From CAYRFQ01 sp964423615 (GTDB lineage Bacteria; Planctomycetota; Planctomycetia; Gemmatales; Gemmataceae), in the NCBI GenBank assembly GCA_964423615.1, contig CAYRFQ010000008.1, positions 1 to 64,000 on the forward strand: 64,000 nucleotides of DNA, read 5' to 3'. The notes beneath the pieces are model-generated. The model was given only the letters and a program-made list of their open reading frames with translations, made no database searches and had not been told where the DNA came from. Below, piece after piece: positions 9,067-17,853 of this stretch. Position numbers and translations under genes: made by a program. Every line of letters starts with the position of its first letter. Position 1 is the first letter of the stretch.

Positions 9067-10575
9067 ATGGGTATTATTAAGTTCTCGGTTCCACCCAGTT
9101 TGAGCCTCGAAGACGTACATGGTTTGGAACGAGCTGCCTTCTGTGGTGGTCCTGATGGGATGCCCTTCTCGGCTCAAGTTCGGGTCGATCCTGCGTTATT
9201 GACCCTCGTCCGCGACTTTGAAGAGAGCGGATTCCTCGCCGTTCCCTGGCGGAGCAAGAACGCCGGTCATCTGGTGGCGAGCACCGCCACCCTCGTCGAA
9301 CGCACTAACCCCTACGACCTGCTCATTGAACTGGCAAGAGGACGCATCAATACCCTACGAAATCAATCTCAGGATTGGCTCCACGGCGGATTGAACATGC
9401 CGGTCGGTCTTGGCCACCAAATCAAAGATGCAACCCTGGCCTTCTGTCGATCGCTAGCACGCTATCCCTCCGACGAAGCTCACAAACAAGCCCAGACAGC
9501 CTTGGCTTTGGGTGCCGAAGCTGCCGACGAACTGATTCGTGTCTACGCCAACCAAGTTTTTCAAGTTCGTGCGCAAAATCAACAACGCACGCAAGGAGAT
9601 ACCAAACTCGACACCGTCTTGGGAGTACGACTGGGCACGGCCGTCCCCACCGGACCAGGGGCCCAGGCCCTTACGAAGGCTTGTAATGGATTCAGTATTC
9701 CATTCTCCATCAAAGACACAGTTCCCCAAGAGGGAGAGTTTAATTTCGACTCCTACGACCCCATCGTCCGGTGGGCCGTAGGCCAGGATCAGCCTGTCTG
9801 GGGTGGGCCGCTGATCGACTTCTCGTCATCCCAAATCCCCTCCTGGCTTTGGCTTTGGGAACGTGATCGGACTCGGATTGCCAATCTGCTTTGCGAGTAC
9901 ACTGCCGAAGTCATCGAGCACTACGACAACAAAATTCAAACATGGCAGCTCACCGGAGCCGCCAACGTCCCAGGAGTACTGTCGCTCCAAGACGATGAGT
10001 TACTTTGGTTGACCTTACAGATGGCCGAAGCGGCCCGAAAAGTGTCCCCGGATTGTGACCTGATCGTCGGCGTGAGCCAACCCTGGGGGGATTACATGAC
10101 CCAAGAAGAGAGGTGCTACTCTCCCTTCGTGTTTGTGGACACCCTCCTCCGATCCGGCTTGTCGCTTTCCGCAATCGACATCGAGGTCGTCATGGGGGTT
10201 TCTCCTCGAGGGAGTTTCTGTCGCGATTTGTTGGATTTTTCTCGAATGTTGGATCTCTACGCGTTGTTGGGAGTTCCCCTGCAAGTCACTCTGGCTTATC
10301 CCGCTAGCCAAGAAGAAGACAGCCAGGCTGATTCGCAACTGAGCGCTACCGCCGGCTACTGGCGAGACGGACTCACGCCTGAGACCCAAGCCGATTGGGC
10401 CGGAGAATTCGTCACGTTGGCATTATGTAAGCCATACGTTCGGGCCGTTCAATGGGTACACTATTCCGATGCCGAGCCACACCTCTTCCCTCAATGTGGA
10501 CTCCTCGATGGAGCTGGTAATCCGAGGCCAGCGTTCCAAAGACTCCGCCGTATCCGGGACAAATATTTGCGATAG
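9067..10575 (+). CDS. Glycoside hydrolase family 10-like TIM-barrel protein
   Basis: A 502-residue soluble protein without a signal peptide. It resembles a planctomycete group annotated as endo-1,4-beta-xylanase-like: an N-terminal beta-rich domain (VRVDPALLTLVRDFEESG, LVASTATLVERTNPYDL), a helical middle, then a barrel from about residue 230. In GH10 enzymes the acid/base Glu sits in a WxxxNE motif at the end of strand 4; here the equivalent stretch reads TWQLTGAANVPG, with no Glu. A candidate nucleophile remains in DIEVVMGVSPRG. Activity is therefore doubtful, and the assignment rests on recall of overall pattern. It stands alone between lpxI and a convergent kinase gene. Confidence 0.55.
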   Translation: MGIIKFSVPPSLSLEDVHGLERAAFCGGPDGMPFSAQVRVDPALLTLVRDFEESGFLAVPWRSKNAGHLVASTATLVERTNPYDLLIELARGRINTLRNQSQDWLHGGLNMPVGLGHQIKDATLAFCRSLARYPSDEAHKQAQTALALGAEAADELIRVYANQVFQVRAQNQQRTQGDTKLDTVLGVRLGTAVPTGPGAQALTKACNGFSIPFSIKDTVPQEGEFNFDSYDPIVRWAVGQDQPVWGGPLIDFSSSQIPSWLWLWERDRTRIANLLCEYTAEVIEHYDNKIQTWQLTGAANVPGVLSLQDDELLWLTLQMAEAARKVSPDCDLIVGVSQPWGDYMTQEERCYSPFVFVDTLLRSGLSLSAIDIEVVMGVSPRGSFCRDLLDFSRMLDLYALLGVPLQVTLAYPASQEEDSQADSQLSATAGYWRDGLTPETQADWAGEFVTLALCKPYVRAVQWVHYSDAEPHLFPQCGLLDGAGNPRPAFQRLRRIRDKYLR

Positions 10576-10724
10576 TGGCGTTCGGGGTCGGAGAGAAGCC
10601 TGGGAGGTCAATGAAATCCGAAACTAAACACGAGCGAAGTGATAGTGCCTTTGATGGCATCACACATTGTCCGAGTTGGCGCTGCAATTGGCTGAACCTA
10701 AACAAAGATTCAGCAAGTCTCAGA

Positions 10725-12122
10725 TCAGAAGCGACCCAAGAAGAGTAATAGACATACGATAGCCAACACTCCAAAGAGCACGCACAGCCCAATCAACACC
10801 CAAACGGGAGAACTTCCCTTGCCCGAACGTTTACTCGCTGTCGAGTTGAGTTCGATGAGCTTCGGGTTTTCGTCCGACGAATGGGACCCGCTCAGCGAGA
10901 AATCATCAACAATGTTTTCCGGGCCATCACCCATAACTGGTGTGTGTGCAAGGTTAGGTTTTGGCGTCGGCGAACTCACATCTGGATTGGTGTCGTTCGA
11001 ACGAGTCCGAACTTCTTTCGCGATATTATGCAGCGGTAAAGCTGGAGATGACCCCGCACAAAACGGTAGGAGCGCTTGCATCAATTCCGCTGGTGTTTGG
11101 AAACGATGATTCCGATCCTTGGCCATTAAACGACGTACAATCGCAGACACCTGTGGGGAAATATCCGTTCGGACATGCTCCAACGGCACCGGGTCCTCAC
11201 TCGTTTGGCGGATCATCTTCTCCAACGAAGTCCCGCCTGGAAAAGGAACGTCACCCGCCAGCAGATAGTACATCGTACAGCCTAGACTGTAGAGGTCGGA
11301 CCGAATGTCAACATCATGAAGGCTCCGGGCTTGTTCAGGCGAAAGGAAGTCGGGAGTCCCCATTACGGTATTTCCTCGAGTGAAAATAGTCCCGACTCCA
11401 TCTTCCGGTTCATCGCCTGGCGCCTGAAGCCGTGCGAGGCCAAAGTCAACGACTTTTACGCAGACGCCGCTCCCGCCGGTTTGCCCCTTCTGAACTAGGA
11501 TGTTGGCTGGCTTGATGTCACGATGGAGCATGCCTTTTTCAAAGGCACATTGTAACGCGGCAGACGCTTGGCGTATGATCTCACAAGCAAGACTTGTCCT
11601 CAGCGCACCCTTTTTCCGAACGAGTTGCTCAAGATTTAGGCCGTCCACAAATTCCATCACCAAGTAGACCCTATTGCCTGTTATATTCGCGTCAAACGCT
11701 GTTGCGATGTTCGGGTGATGGAGTTTTCCTGCAGCTAACACTTCTCTATGAAACAAATCCCGCGCTTTTTTGGTCTGCTCGGAGTCGTCGGATTGGATCA
11801 ACTCTGGATGCAATACTTTTAAGGCAACGGCTCGGTTCATGGTCCTTTGAAGGGCCTTGTAGACCCGACCCAAACCTCCTTTTCCTACCAAATATTGGAT
11901 AACGTACTGGCCGACGACAAACCCTTTGGTCTTCCCGGCTAGCAAAAGCTCTGCTTGAAACCGTGTGAGTTTTTTGCTTTTGATGAGGGACTGCGCGATA
12001 GCTTTCGCGTCAGCATTGCTTGGAATGTCTTTGCAAACAGCTTGAAACTGTTGCGGTGTGAAGATGCCGCTTTTCTGGAGGTGCTGTAAAAAAGTGTTTC
12101 GGGTCATCTGCGTTGAGGTCAT
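10725..12122 (-). CDS. Membrane-anchored Ser/Thr protein kinase (Hanks type)
   Basis: A eukaryotic-like kinase of 465 residues. An N-terminal segment of about 70 residues (LTRFQAELLLAGKTKG) is the usual planctomycete lead-in. The kinase core follows: Gly-rich loop GKGGLGRVY, Lys in VALKVL, catalytic HRDIKPANIL, DFG in VVDFGLARL, and LSPEQA as the APE-like motif. A Ser/Pro-rich linker leads to one C-terminal membrane helix (VLIGLCVLFGVLAIVCLLLF), so the kinase domain is cytoplasmic and there is no large sensor domain outside. ATG 12122 is preferred; a TTG at 12161 and an ATG at 12107 are alternatives. No phosphatase or substrate gene adjoins it. Confidence 0.93.
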   Translation of the reverse strand: MTSTQMTRNTFLQHLQKSGIFTPQQFQAVCKDIPSNADAKAIAQSLIKSKKLTRFQAELLLAGKTKGFVVGQYVIQYLVGKGGLGRVYKALQRTMNRAVALKVLHPELIQSDDSEQTKKARDLFHREVLAAGKLHHPNIATAFDANITGNRVYLVMEFVDGLNLEQLVRKKGALRTSLACEIIRQASAALQCAFEKGMLHRDIKPANILVQKGQTGGSGVCVKVVDFGLARLQAPGDEPEDGVGTIFTRGNTVMGTPDFLSPEQARSLHDVDIRSDLYSLGCTMYYLLAGDVPFPGGTSLEKMIRQTSEDPVPLEHVRTDISPQVSAIVRRLMAKDRNHRFQTPAELMQALLPFCAGSSPALPLHNIAKEVRTRSNDTNPDVSSPTPKPNLAHTPVMGDGPENIVDDFSLSGSHSSDENPKLIELNSTASKRSGKGSSPVWVLIGLCVLFGVLAIVCLLLFLGRF

Positions 12123-12872
12123 GGGTTCAACCCCTTTGGTAAGCAATGCAGCAGCAATCAAATCTCACAAAAGTAGGCGTTGGAGTTACCTGATCGGTGT
12201 GGGGGTGAGTTTCGAATTCTTCCTCTTCTCGTCGAAGGTCAAAGAAGGTGGTTAGCCAACGAAACAACGACGAATCGGCGGGTCAATATCTCTGCGGGTT
12301 AGGAAAGGCTACATACTGAGATGCCGCCAGGACAACCATTAATCCACCTGTAATCGGTCATGCTTGTGATGATCTTTGGTTCCTGAGAGTGGCATGGTCC
12401 AAAATTCGACATTCGCTCACATCGAAGTACCTATAGTAGTTTACGAAAATGACATTTCTGTGAGCATAACCAGGAAAGTTCCCAAGATCAGGTCCAAGAT
12501 CGTAAAATTATCCTGATTTGACAGCAGCGAAGCCCGTCCATCCATAAATTATACGCAAGTGTTGCCAGAGGAACGTAAACCTTCACGTTTCTCATCAGAA
12601 ATCTTTGCAGTTTCCTGATTCGTAGCTGGTGATTCTCGGAATACTAATCGGACGTTCCGAAAAACAGGAGTGCCCTCTGTTCGCTCAGGGAGGGTGTTTC
12701 ACGCGAAAGCGAGGATTTCAGCAAACCGAGGGACCGCGGGCGTGATTCTACACAATACTATCCCATAAAATCCCAATTAGCTGCCTCTGTGGTCAGAAAA
12801 CTACCCAAAGTTTCTCTTCTTTCGGACACGGTGGGCTGTTCACCTGCGAGATCGCTGTCGTCTGAGGTTTCC
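12123..12872. other. Divergent intergenic region, 750 bp
   Basis: Lies between the 5' ends of the kinase gene (minus) and nagA (plus), so it must contain both promoters. A short AACGT/ACGTT inverted repeat lies near 12570-12590. No tRNA, CRISPR or insertion sequence was seen. Confidence 0.4.
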
Positions 12873-14084
12873 ATGTACGATTTTCTTATCACAAATGCGT
12901 CAATCATACTCCCAGATCAAATATTGGAACAGAGCTTCGTAGCAATCACCAATGGCCGAATCCAAAACTTAGGTCCCGTCGGAACTCTCGATCCTCAACA
13001 GGCGAAAAAAGTGGCGGACATTAATGGATCATTCCTTCTGCCCGGATTCATTGACCTACACGTTCATGGTGGAGCGGGAGCGGACTTCATGGACGCCACC
13101 CCGCAAGCCTACGAGACAGTTGGTCGCGCTCACCTGAAACACGGGACCACCGCCTTCCTGCCAACGACGACTGTGGCCAGGCACGACCAACATTTGGCTT
13201 TTCTTTCTGTTTGCGAGAACTACCAAGATTTCACTCCAGGTTTACCACGAAACCTGGGAGTACATTTCTACGGCCCATACTTTGCGGAGGCTGCCAAGGG
13301 ATGCCATCCTGGAGATTCTGTTCGTCCTCCCCAATCTACTGAATACTTGCAATATTTGGATCATTCAGGTGCCATCCGCCGCGCCACAATCGCCCCGGAA
13401 CTTCCCGGTGCCGAAGAGTTCGTTCAGGCTTGTCGCGATCGTGGAATCGACTGTAACGTTGGTCATTCTCACGCAACGTTCGACCAGATGGAAGCGGCCC
13501 TTAATTGGGGTGTCACTCACGTCGATCATCTCTTCTGTGCCATGTCAGATCGGGCAAGGCTCCGGCAGACACAGACGTTCCCCATGCGTGGAGGGGTGAT
13601 GGAAGCTACTTTGTTCTTCGACCAACTCACAACAGAAGTTATTGCCGACGGAAAGCATCTGACGCGAGAGTTACTGCTTCTCGCACACAAGATCAAAGGC
13701 CCAGATAAACTTGCCCTGGTGACCGACTGTAACCGCGCCTTGGACATGCCTGACGGGGAATACATCTTTGGACCGTCCGACGGTGGGGAAATGATTTTCC
13801 GAAAAGACGACGTTGGCGTGATGCCAGATGGCAAAAGCCTCGCCTCGGGCGTCGTCGGAATGGATACTTGTATCCGGACTTTTCACCAACTGACGGCGAT
13901 TCCGTTACCCCAGGTTGTGCGGATGGCATCGTTAACACCAGCGACCATCGCTGGTCGAGCAGAGGATTTGGGGAGCATTGAGGTCGGTAAGTTTGCCGAT
14001 ATGGTGGTTATGGACAAGGGACTAAATGTCCTCCAGGTCTTTCTCGCAGGTGAGGAAGTTCGCATTACCGAAGGTAACCAATGA
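12873..14084 (+). CDS. nagA: N-acetylglucosamine-6-phosphate deacetylase
   Basis: Removes acetate from GlcNAc-6-phosphate in amino-sugar catabolism and wall recycling. It is an amidohydrolase-fold enzyme: metal-site motif PGFIDLHVHGGAG near residue 55, HGTTAFLPTTT, the Glu-containing stretch at HFYGPYFAEAAKGCH, GHSHA and THVDHLFCAM, and the C-terminal SIEVGKFADMVVMD. The usual GPF motif reads GPYFAEAAKG, and the metal Glu is not obvious there. ATG 12873 is chosen because GAGG precedes it at close spacing; the frame is open to 12789 but the extra 28 residues look unrelated. Length is 403. No nagB adjoins; purM follows by 111 bp. Confidence 0.9.
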   Translation: MYDFLITNASIILPDQILEQSFVAITNGRIQNLGPVGTLDPQQAKKVADINGSFLLPGFIDLHVHGGAGADFMDATPQAYETVGRAHLKHGTTAFLPTTTVARHDQHLAFLSVCENYQDFTPGLPRNLGVHFYGPYFAEAAKGCHPGDSVRPPQSTEYLQYLDHSGAIRRATIAPELPGAEEFVQACRDRGIDCNVGHSHATFDQMEAALNWGVTHVDHLFCAMSDRARLRQTQTFPMRGGVMEATLFFDQLTTEVIADGKHLTRELLLLAHKIKGPDKLALVTDCNRALDMPDGEYIFGPSDGGEMIFRKDDVGVMPDGKSLASGVVGMDTCIRTFHQLTAIPLPQVVRMASLTPATIAGRAEDLGSIEVGKFADMVVMDKGLNVLQVFLAGEEVRITEGNQ

Positions 14085-14195
14085 AAAGTCGCCTCCGTCT
14101 GATTGACCTGGTCGGTCTGCGAGTTACACGCGACCGCTTCGGGTTGGTGTGAACGTCAGCACAAATCAAGCACGAAGAAAGAGTAGCCCAACGGC

Positions 14196-15281
14196 ATGAG
14201 CGATAATGAAGTACCGCGCCAGGGACTGACATACAGAGACGCCGGGCTCGATCTCGATTTGTACGAGGAGACCATTGCCGGGATCGGACCACTCCTGCGC
14301 CGCACTCATACGGCACGCGTGCTCGAAGGTTTCGGTGGTTTCGCGAGTCTCTTTAGTCTGGATTTCAACGAACGCCTATTTCAGAAAAACTATCGTCACC
14401 CGGTTTTAGTCACATGCAGCGATGGCGTCGGTACAAAGCTCAAAATCGCCATCGGACTGAACAAACACGACACCGTGGGAATTGATCTGGTCGCGATGTC
14501 AGTCAACGATGCATTATGCACCGGTGGGGAGCCCTTGGCATTTCTCGATTACATCGCCATGGCCAAGGATGACCCCGAATTGACGCGCTCACTGGTCGAA
14601 GGAATCAGCCAGGGTTGTTTGGAAAGCGACTGCTGCCTGGTCGGTGGAGAAACCGCCATTCTCCCAGATTTCTACGCTCCGGGTGATTATGACATGGCGG
14701 GTTTTTGTGTCGGCGTCGTCGAGCGAGATCGAATCATCAACGGAAAGGCCATTCGGGTTGGAGATAAAGTTGTAGGGCTCGCGAGCACAGGATTTCATTC
14801 GAACGGGTACAGCCTGGTCCGCAAAGTTGTGTTCGATCATGCCAAACTCAACCTCGCTAACCATATCCCAGAGTTGGACAAAACGATTGGAGAAGCCCTT
14901 CTCGAGCCAACCCGAATCTATGTCCGAGCCATCCACGAGTTGCTCTTCCACTACCCGGTCAAACGTCGAGTGATTCGTGGGCTCGCCCACATCACCGGCG
15001 GTGGATTACCGGGAAATGTCCCTCGGATTTTGCCACCCGGGAAGCGCGTGCGAATCCAAAGAGGAAGTTGGGACATCCCGCAGGTTTTCTCGTGGCTCCA
15101 GAGCCTCGGCAACATCGCTCAAGAAGAGATGGACAACGTATTCAACATGGGAATCGGATTTGTAGTGATCGTGAGTCCCTATTTTGCCGAGAGTGTCCAA
15201 AGGCAACTCACGGACAGCGGAATCCGGACTTGGATCATTGGTGATGTGATTGAAGGCGAGCCGGGAGTCCAGATGGTTTAG
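14196..15281 (+). CDS. purM: Phosphoribosylformylglycinamidine cyclo-ligase
   Basis: AIR synthetase, the fifth step of purine synthesis: it closes FGAM to AIR using ATP. The protein is 361 residues. Visible blocks are SCSDGVGTKLKIA-like (TCSDGVGTKLKIAIGL), the DLVAMSVNDALCTGGEPL metal/ATP site, CLVGGETAILPDFY, GLASTGFHSNGYSLVRK and AHITGGGLPGNVPRIL. The start ATG has only a weak GAAAGAG upstream. It is the last gene before the assembly gap and has no other pur gene next to it; purA is 10 kb away on the other strand. Confidence 0.96.
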   Translation: MSDNEVPRQGLTYRDAGLDLDLYEETIAGIGPLLRRTHTARVLEGFGGFASLFSLDFNERLFQKNYRHPVLVTCSDGVGTKLKIAIGLNKHDTVGIDLVAMSVNDALCTGGEPLAFLDYIAMAKDDPELTRSLVEGISQGCLESDCCLVGGETAILPDFYAPGDYDMAGFCVGVVERDRIINGKAIRVGDKVVGLASTGFHSNGYSLVRKVVFDHAKLNLANHIPELDKTIGEALLEPTRIYVRAIHELLFHYPVKRRVIRGLAHITGGGLPGNVPRILPPGKRVRIQRGSWDIPQVFSWLQSLGNIAQEEMDNVFNMGIGFVVIVSPYFAESVQRQLTDSGIRTWIIGDVIEGEPGVQMV

Positions 15282-15463
15282 CGCGGTTACCGCTTGCTTT
15301 GGGAAAAGGCTTTTCGTACTCAAAGTCCCTTACCCCGCTTGTGGGTAGAACCCCCCCAAACCCNNNNNNNNNNNNNNNNNNNNNNNNNNNNNNNNNNNNN
15401 NNNNNNNNNNNNNNNNNNNNNNNNNNNNNNNNNNNNNNNNNNNNNNNNNNNNNNNNNNNNNNN

Positions 15464-15541
15464 GAGCGAAGCGGGAATCGTAGCGAGCGAAGCGGGAATC
15501 GTAGCGAGCGAAGCGGGAATCGTAGCGAGCGAAGCGGGAGC
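15464..15541 (+). repeat. 21-bp tandem array beside the gap
   Basis: Three full copies plus a partial fourth of a 21-bp unit that starts GAGCGAAGCGGGAATC. 21 is a multiple of 3, so every frame stays open, but there is no start or neighbouring gene. The unit's first 11 bases equal the core of the B module. The array touches the N-gap and probably continues into it. Confidence 0.9.
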
Positions 15542-15569
15542 CCCAGAGGATCAGGGAGTCTTGGCTTGA

Positions 15570-15620
15570 CGACTCCGAGGGACTGTCAATCGCACCCAAC
15601 GCAATCGTGAACCGCCCTAA
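15570..15620 (+). repeat. Dispersed B module, 3' part
   Basis: The stretch GGGACTGTCAAT...CACCCAACGCAATCGTGAACC, ending CGCCCTAAG, matches the 3' half of the B modules at 24812, 26350, 49795 and 55012. Together with the array it forms one element split by the gap. Confidence 0.7.
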
Positions 15621-15717
15621 GTTCCGTCACTTTGGAAAAAGGGCATGTAGAGCCAAAACTGCCTCATTCGGATTCGATAATGCCCACGTCTCTATCCTCA
15701 TTCGTTGTCCCTTGTGC

Positions 15718-15746
15718 TGTTGGTGGTGATTTCGGACCCACCAACA
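15718..15746 (-). terminator. Hairpin downstream of the 15772-16614 gene
   Basis: TGTTGGTGG (15718-15726) pairs perfectly with CCACCAACA (15738-15746) around an 11-base loop, about 25 bases past the stop of the minus-strand gene. No T-tract follows on the minus strand, so it may be an end-stabilising hairpin and not an intrinsic terminator. Confidence 0.4.
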
Positions 15747-15771
15747 ACACAGCGTAACGAACTCGAAGACC

Positions 15772-16614
15772 TTAATCAGAAGCCTTGTTGAGCATCGGCC
15801 CTTTGAGACGGATCACTTCAATCGGCAGGCGGACAGTCGCCGATTTCCCGGACACTCGGTCTCGTCCCATTAACACAACTGTGTACTTCCCTGCATTATT
15901 AAGTGTGATCGTGAAGCTTGGGGAAATGAGTTTTTCGTCTTTCCCAATTCCTTGTTTGATTGTCCCAATCACCGCCGGTTTACTGATAACTTTTCCGCTT
16001 CCGTGAACCACCCCACGAAGGATGTCGATGTTCGGCTGTCCGGTTTCCTTGTCTCGTTCAAACCCAATGACACTGAAGCCAATCGTCATCGTTTGTCCCA
16101 CAACCCCAACCGGAGGCATCGGAACAGTCAATTCTTTGTTGGCATACGTTGCGACTCGAACGAATCCAAAATCTAACGCCCGGACTTTCCCAATCGTCTC
16201 GAACACAGCTTTCTTCTTGGAATTCCGATCAGCAACTGTCAGTCGCAGCTTGTGCGGGCCTGGTTCCGCTGTCAAAGGGAGCGTCATGGAAGCAAGACAC
16301 GGCATCGTTTTCCCACCAAAGAAGTTGACCGCACTCCGATTCTGGGGCCCGAGTTTGAAGACCTGCTCTCCTTTGGCGTTAAAAATTTCCATCGTCAACT
16401 CGTAAGCCACTCGACCTTTTTTGTCTTCCTTCATACCGCGAATTTCGAAGCTGAAGTGGAACGTATCCCCAGGCATGGCTCCTTCTTTGGGGCGAGTCGC
16501 CCCAAGTCGGCCATAGCTCGCTCGGGGGTTAACAATTTTCAGTTCGCCCTTGTCCGCCACATCTTGTCCCGCGGGCAAGCTCAGGACCAGGCCACAAACC
16601 AAACTCGTGAACAT
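15772..16614 (-). CDS. Exported protein of unknown function
   Basis: 280 residues with a short signal peptide (MFTSLVCGLVLSLPAG). After it comes an all-beta protein with three apparent Ig-like sections: a first section around FHFSFEIRGMKEDKKGRVAY, a second at GPHKLRLTVADR, and a C-terminal one at GKYTVVLMGRDRVSGKSATV. I recognise no enzyme motif. A periplasmic or surface role is inferred from the signal and fold. GAGGTATCG lies about 11 bases before the start. A terminator at 16671-16706 separates it from the next minus-strand gene, so it has its own transcript. Confidence 0.75.
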   Translation of the reverse strand: MFTSLVCGLVLSLPAGQDVADKGELKIVNPRASYGRLGATRPKEGAMPGDTFHFSFEIRGMKEDKKGRVAYELTMEIFNAKGEQVFKLGPQNRSAVNFFGGKTMPCLASMTLPLTAEPGPHKLRLTVADRNSKKKAVFETIGKVRALDFGFVRVATYANKELTVPMPPVGVVGQTMTIGFSVIGFERDKETGQPNIDILRGVVHGSGKVISKPAVIGTIKQGIGKDEKLISPSFTITLNNAGKYTVVLMGRDRVSGKSATVRLPIEVIRLKGPMLNKASD

Positions 16615-16670
16615 CGAATACGATACCTCTGTTGGAAGACTTTTCGAGGATTGCGTCCTTGACCGTCAAT

Positions 16671-16706
16671 GAAAAAGGAGCAAGCGAGACATTCCTTGCT
16701 TGCTCC
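16671..16706 (-). terminator. Rho-independent terminator of 16727-17776
   Basis: On the minus strand, GGAGCAAGC (pairing 16698-16706 with 16677-16685) closes a 12-base loop and is followed by TTTTT (16671-16676). It lies about 20 bases past the stop codon. Confidence 0.85.
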
Positions 16707-16726
16707 TGACTGCCAGAAACTGGGAT

Positions 16727-17776
16727 TTACTTTTTGCCCGTTCGAGTCGAATACGATGCTGCCGGGTAGAAAGACAGTTCCGAGTTCGCACTTTGGGGGG
16801 CTCCCTTAGCGAACGCTTGAAACGCCGAGTGAAGCTCGAAATAGGCGGACTCATTTCCGATCGTCGCCTTGGCAAATTTCAGCCCTTTGCGGTTCATATT
16901 GTAAACCAACTCCTCGACGTTACGTCCTTCCGCCTTCACCGAACCGGTCAAAATCTTCCTCGAACTTGGTTGCCCGAGAGCTTGCAGACCGCTTTCGAGC
17001 TGTTTGAGAAATCGGTTTCCTGTCACCCAGTTCCCTGGATCGACCTCTTCATTTTTCAGCATCAAGCGGAGATCTTCTCGTAACGCAGTCACCTGCTTCT
17101 CTGTGGCTTTCAATTGCTGGAACGTTACCGTCCCGTTCGCAGTAGCCGAAATAGTGGATTTGATGGCTTGATCGACCTCTTGCTGCTTTTCGTTTCTCAA
17201 GACGAGTGGCCACTCAAGGTTTTCTAACTCGCGAAGGGCCCCAATATTGCCTTGCGTCTCTGGCAACATCACGTTGATCTTATCGAGGGTCGTGGGATCA
17301 AGCGGGATAGGCGGCGTCTGCGTCCCTTGTTCTACTAGCTGCGTCATGTAAGGCATCAATCCGTTCAACGCGTCACCATTTGTGATCTCCCCTCGTTGGG
17401 GGAATAGGAGCAAACGACGAAGTTGAATCGACTCTTTCCGCTCCTTCATGTCCACGTAAGTCGGAGTGTTTTTGATCTCGTAAAGCCGCTGGTCCAGGGC
17501 CTGTCTTTGTGTCTCCATTCGCTCACGTTTGGTAACTTCGCGTTGCTGGCGAACCTCTTCATTCGTTAGTTGCAAATCACCTGCGGCTCGAACGAGTTCA
17601 GCTTGGCCCGCGTAGGCACCACCTCGACCAGCATAAGGGGCGTACACATTAGGACCGTACGCGCCTCCATACGGACGACGATTTCGGTACCGATATTGCC
17701 CAAAACTGTCGGAAGCGAAGACAGCCAACAATGTCACCGCAGTTACGGCAATCAGGGATGTTCGATTGTATTTCAT
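16727..17776 (-). CDS. Exported protein of unknown function, Arg/Gln-rich helical
   Basis: 349 residues with a clear signal peptide (TSLIAVTAVTLLAVFASDSFG). A Tyr/Arg/Gly-rich segment (QYRYRNRRPYGGAYG) comes next, then a long helical region from about residue 70 to 250 with heptad-like spacing (EVRQQREVTKRERMETQRQA). The C-terminus, FELHSAFQAFAKGAPQ, resembles a pattern common to planctomycete exported unknowns. ATG 17776 is chosen for its signal peptide and the AAAGGG upstream; the frame is open to 17815. It follows the FecR-like gene by 77 bp and may share its transcript, ending at the terminator at 16671-16706. Confidence 0.75.
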   Translation of the reverse strand: MKYNRTSLIAVTAVTLLAVFASDSFGQYRYRNRRPYGGAYGPNVYAPYAGRGGAYAGQAELVRAAGDLQLTNEEVRQQREVTKRERMETQRQALDQRLYEIKNTPTYVDMKERKESIQLRRLLLFPQRGEITNGDALNGLMPYMTQLVEQGTQTPPIPLDPTTLDKINVMLPETQGNIGALRELENLEWPLVLRNEKQQEVDQAIKSTISATANGTVTFQQLKATEKQVTALREDLRLMLKNEEVDPGNWVTGNRFLKQLESGLQALGQPSSRKILTGSVKAEGRNVEELVYNMNRKGLKFAKATIGNESAYFELHSAFQAFAKGAPQSANSELSFYPAASYSTRTGKK

Positions 17777-17853
17777 CTGGGTATACCCTTTGGTTCGAAT
17801 CAGAGTTGTGTGCAAACTTCAAATGGAAGCGACCGATGGCAATCTATGTCTGT

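Larger units (their letters stand above)
15282..15771. other. Intergenic region holding the assembly gap
   Basis: Contains 100 Ns at 15364-15463, a round number typical of scaffolding, so the true length is unknown. Left of the gap, GTGGGTAGAACCC (about 15341-15353) matches the A module of the dispersed repeat. Right of it come the tandem array and a B-module tail. No gene is supported; the open frames here are simply translation of the repeats. Confidence 0.7.

Noticed and set aside
15464..15541. CRISPR array
   Set aside because: Units are contiguous 21-bp tandem repeats without spacers, and no cas gene is present.
15294..15610. Repetitive protein (SEAGIVA-type) encoded by the tandem array
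   Set aside because: The frames run through the N gap, have no start of their own and reflect only a period divisible by three.
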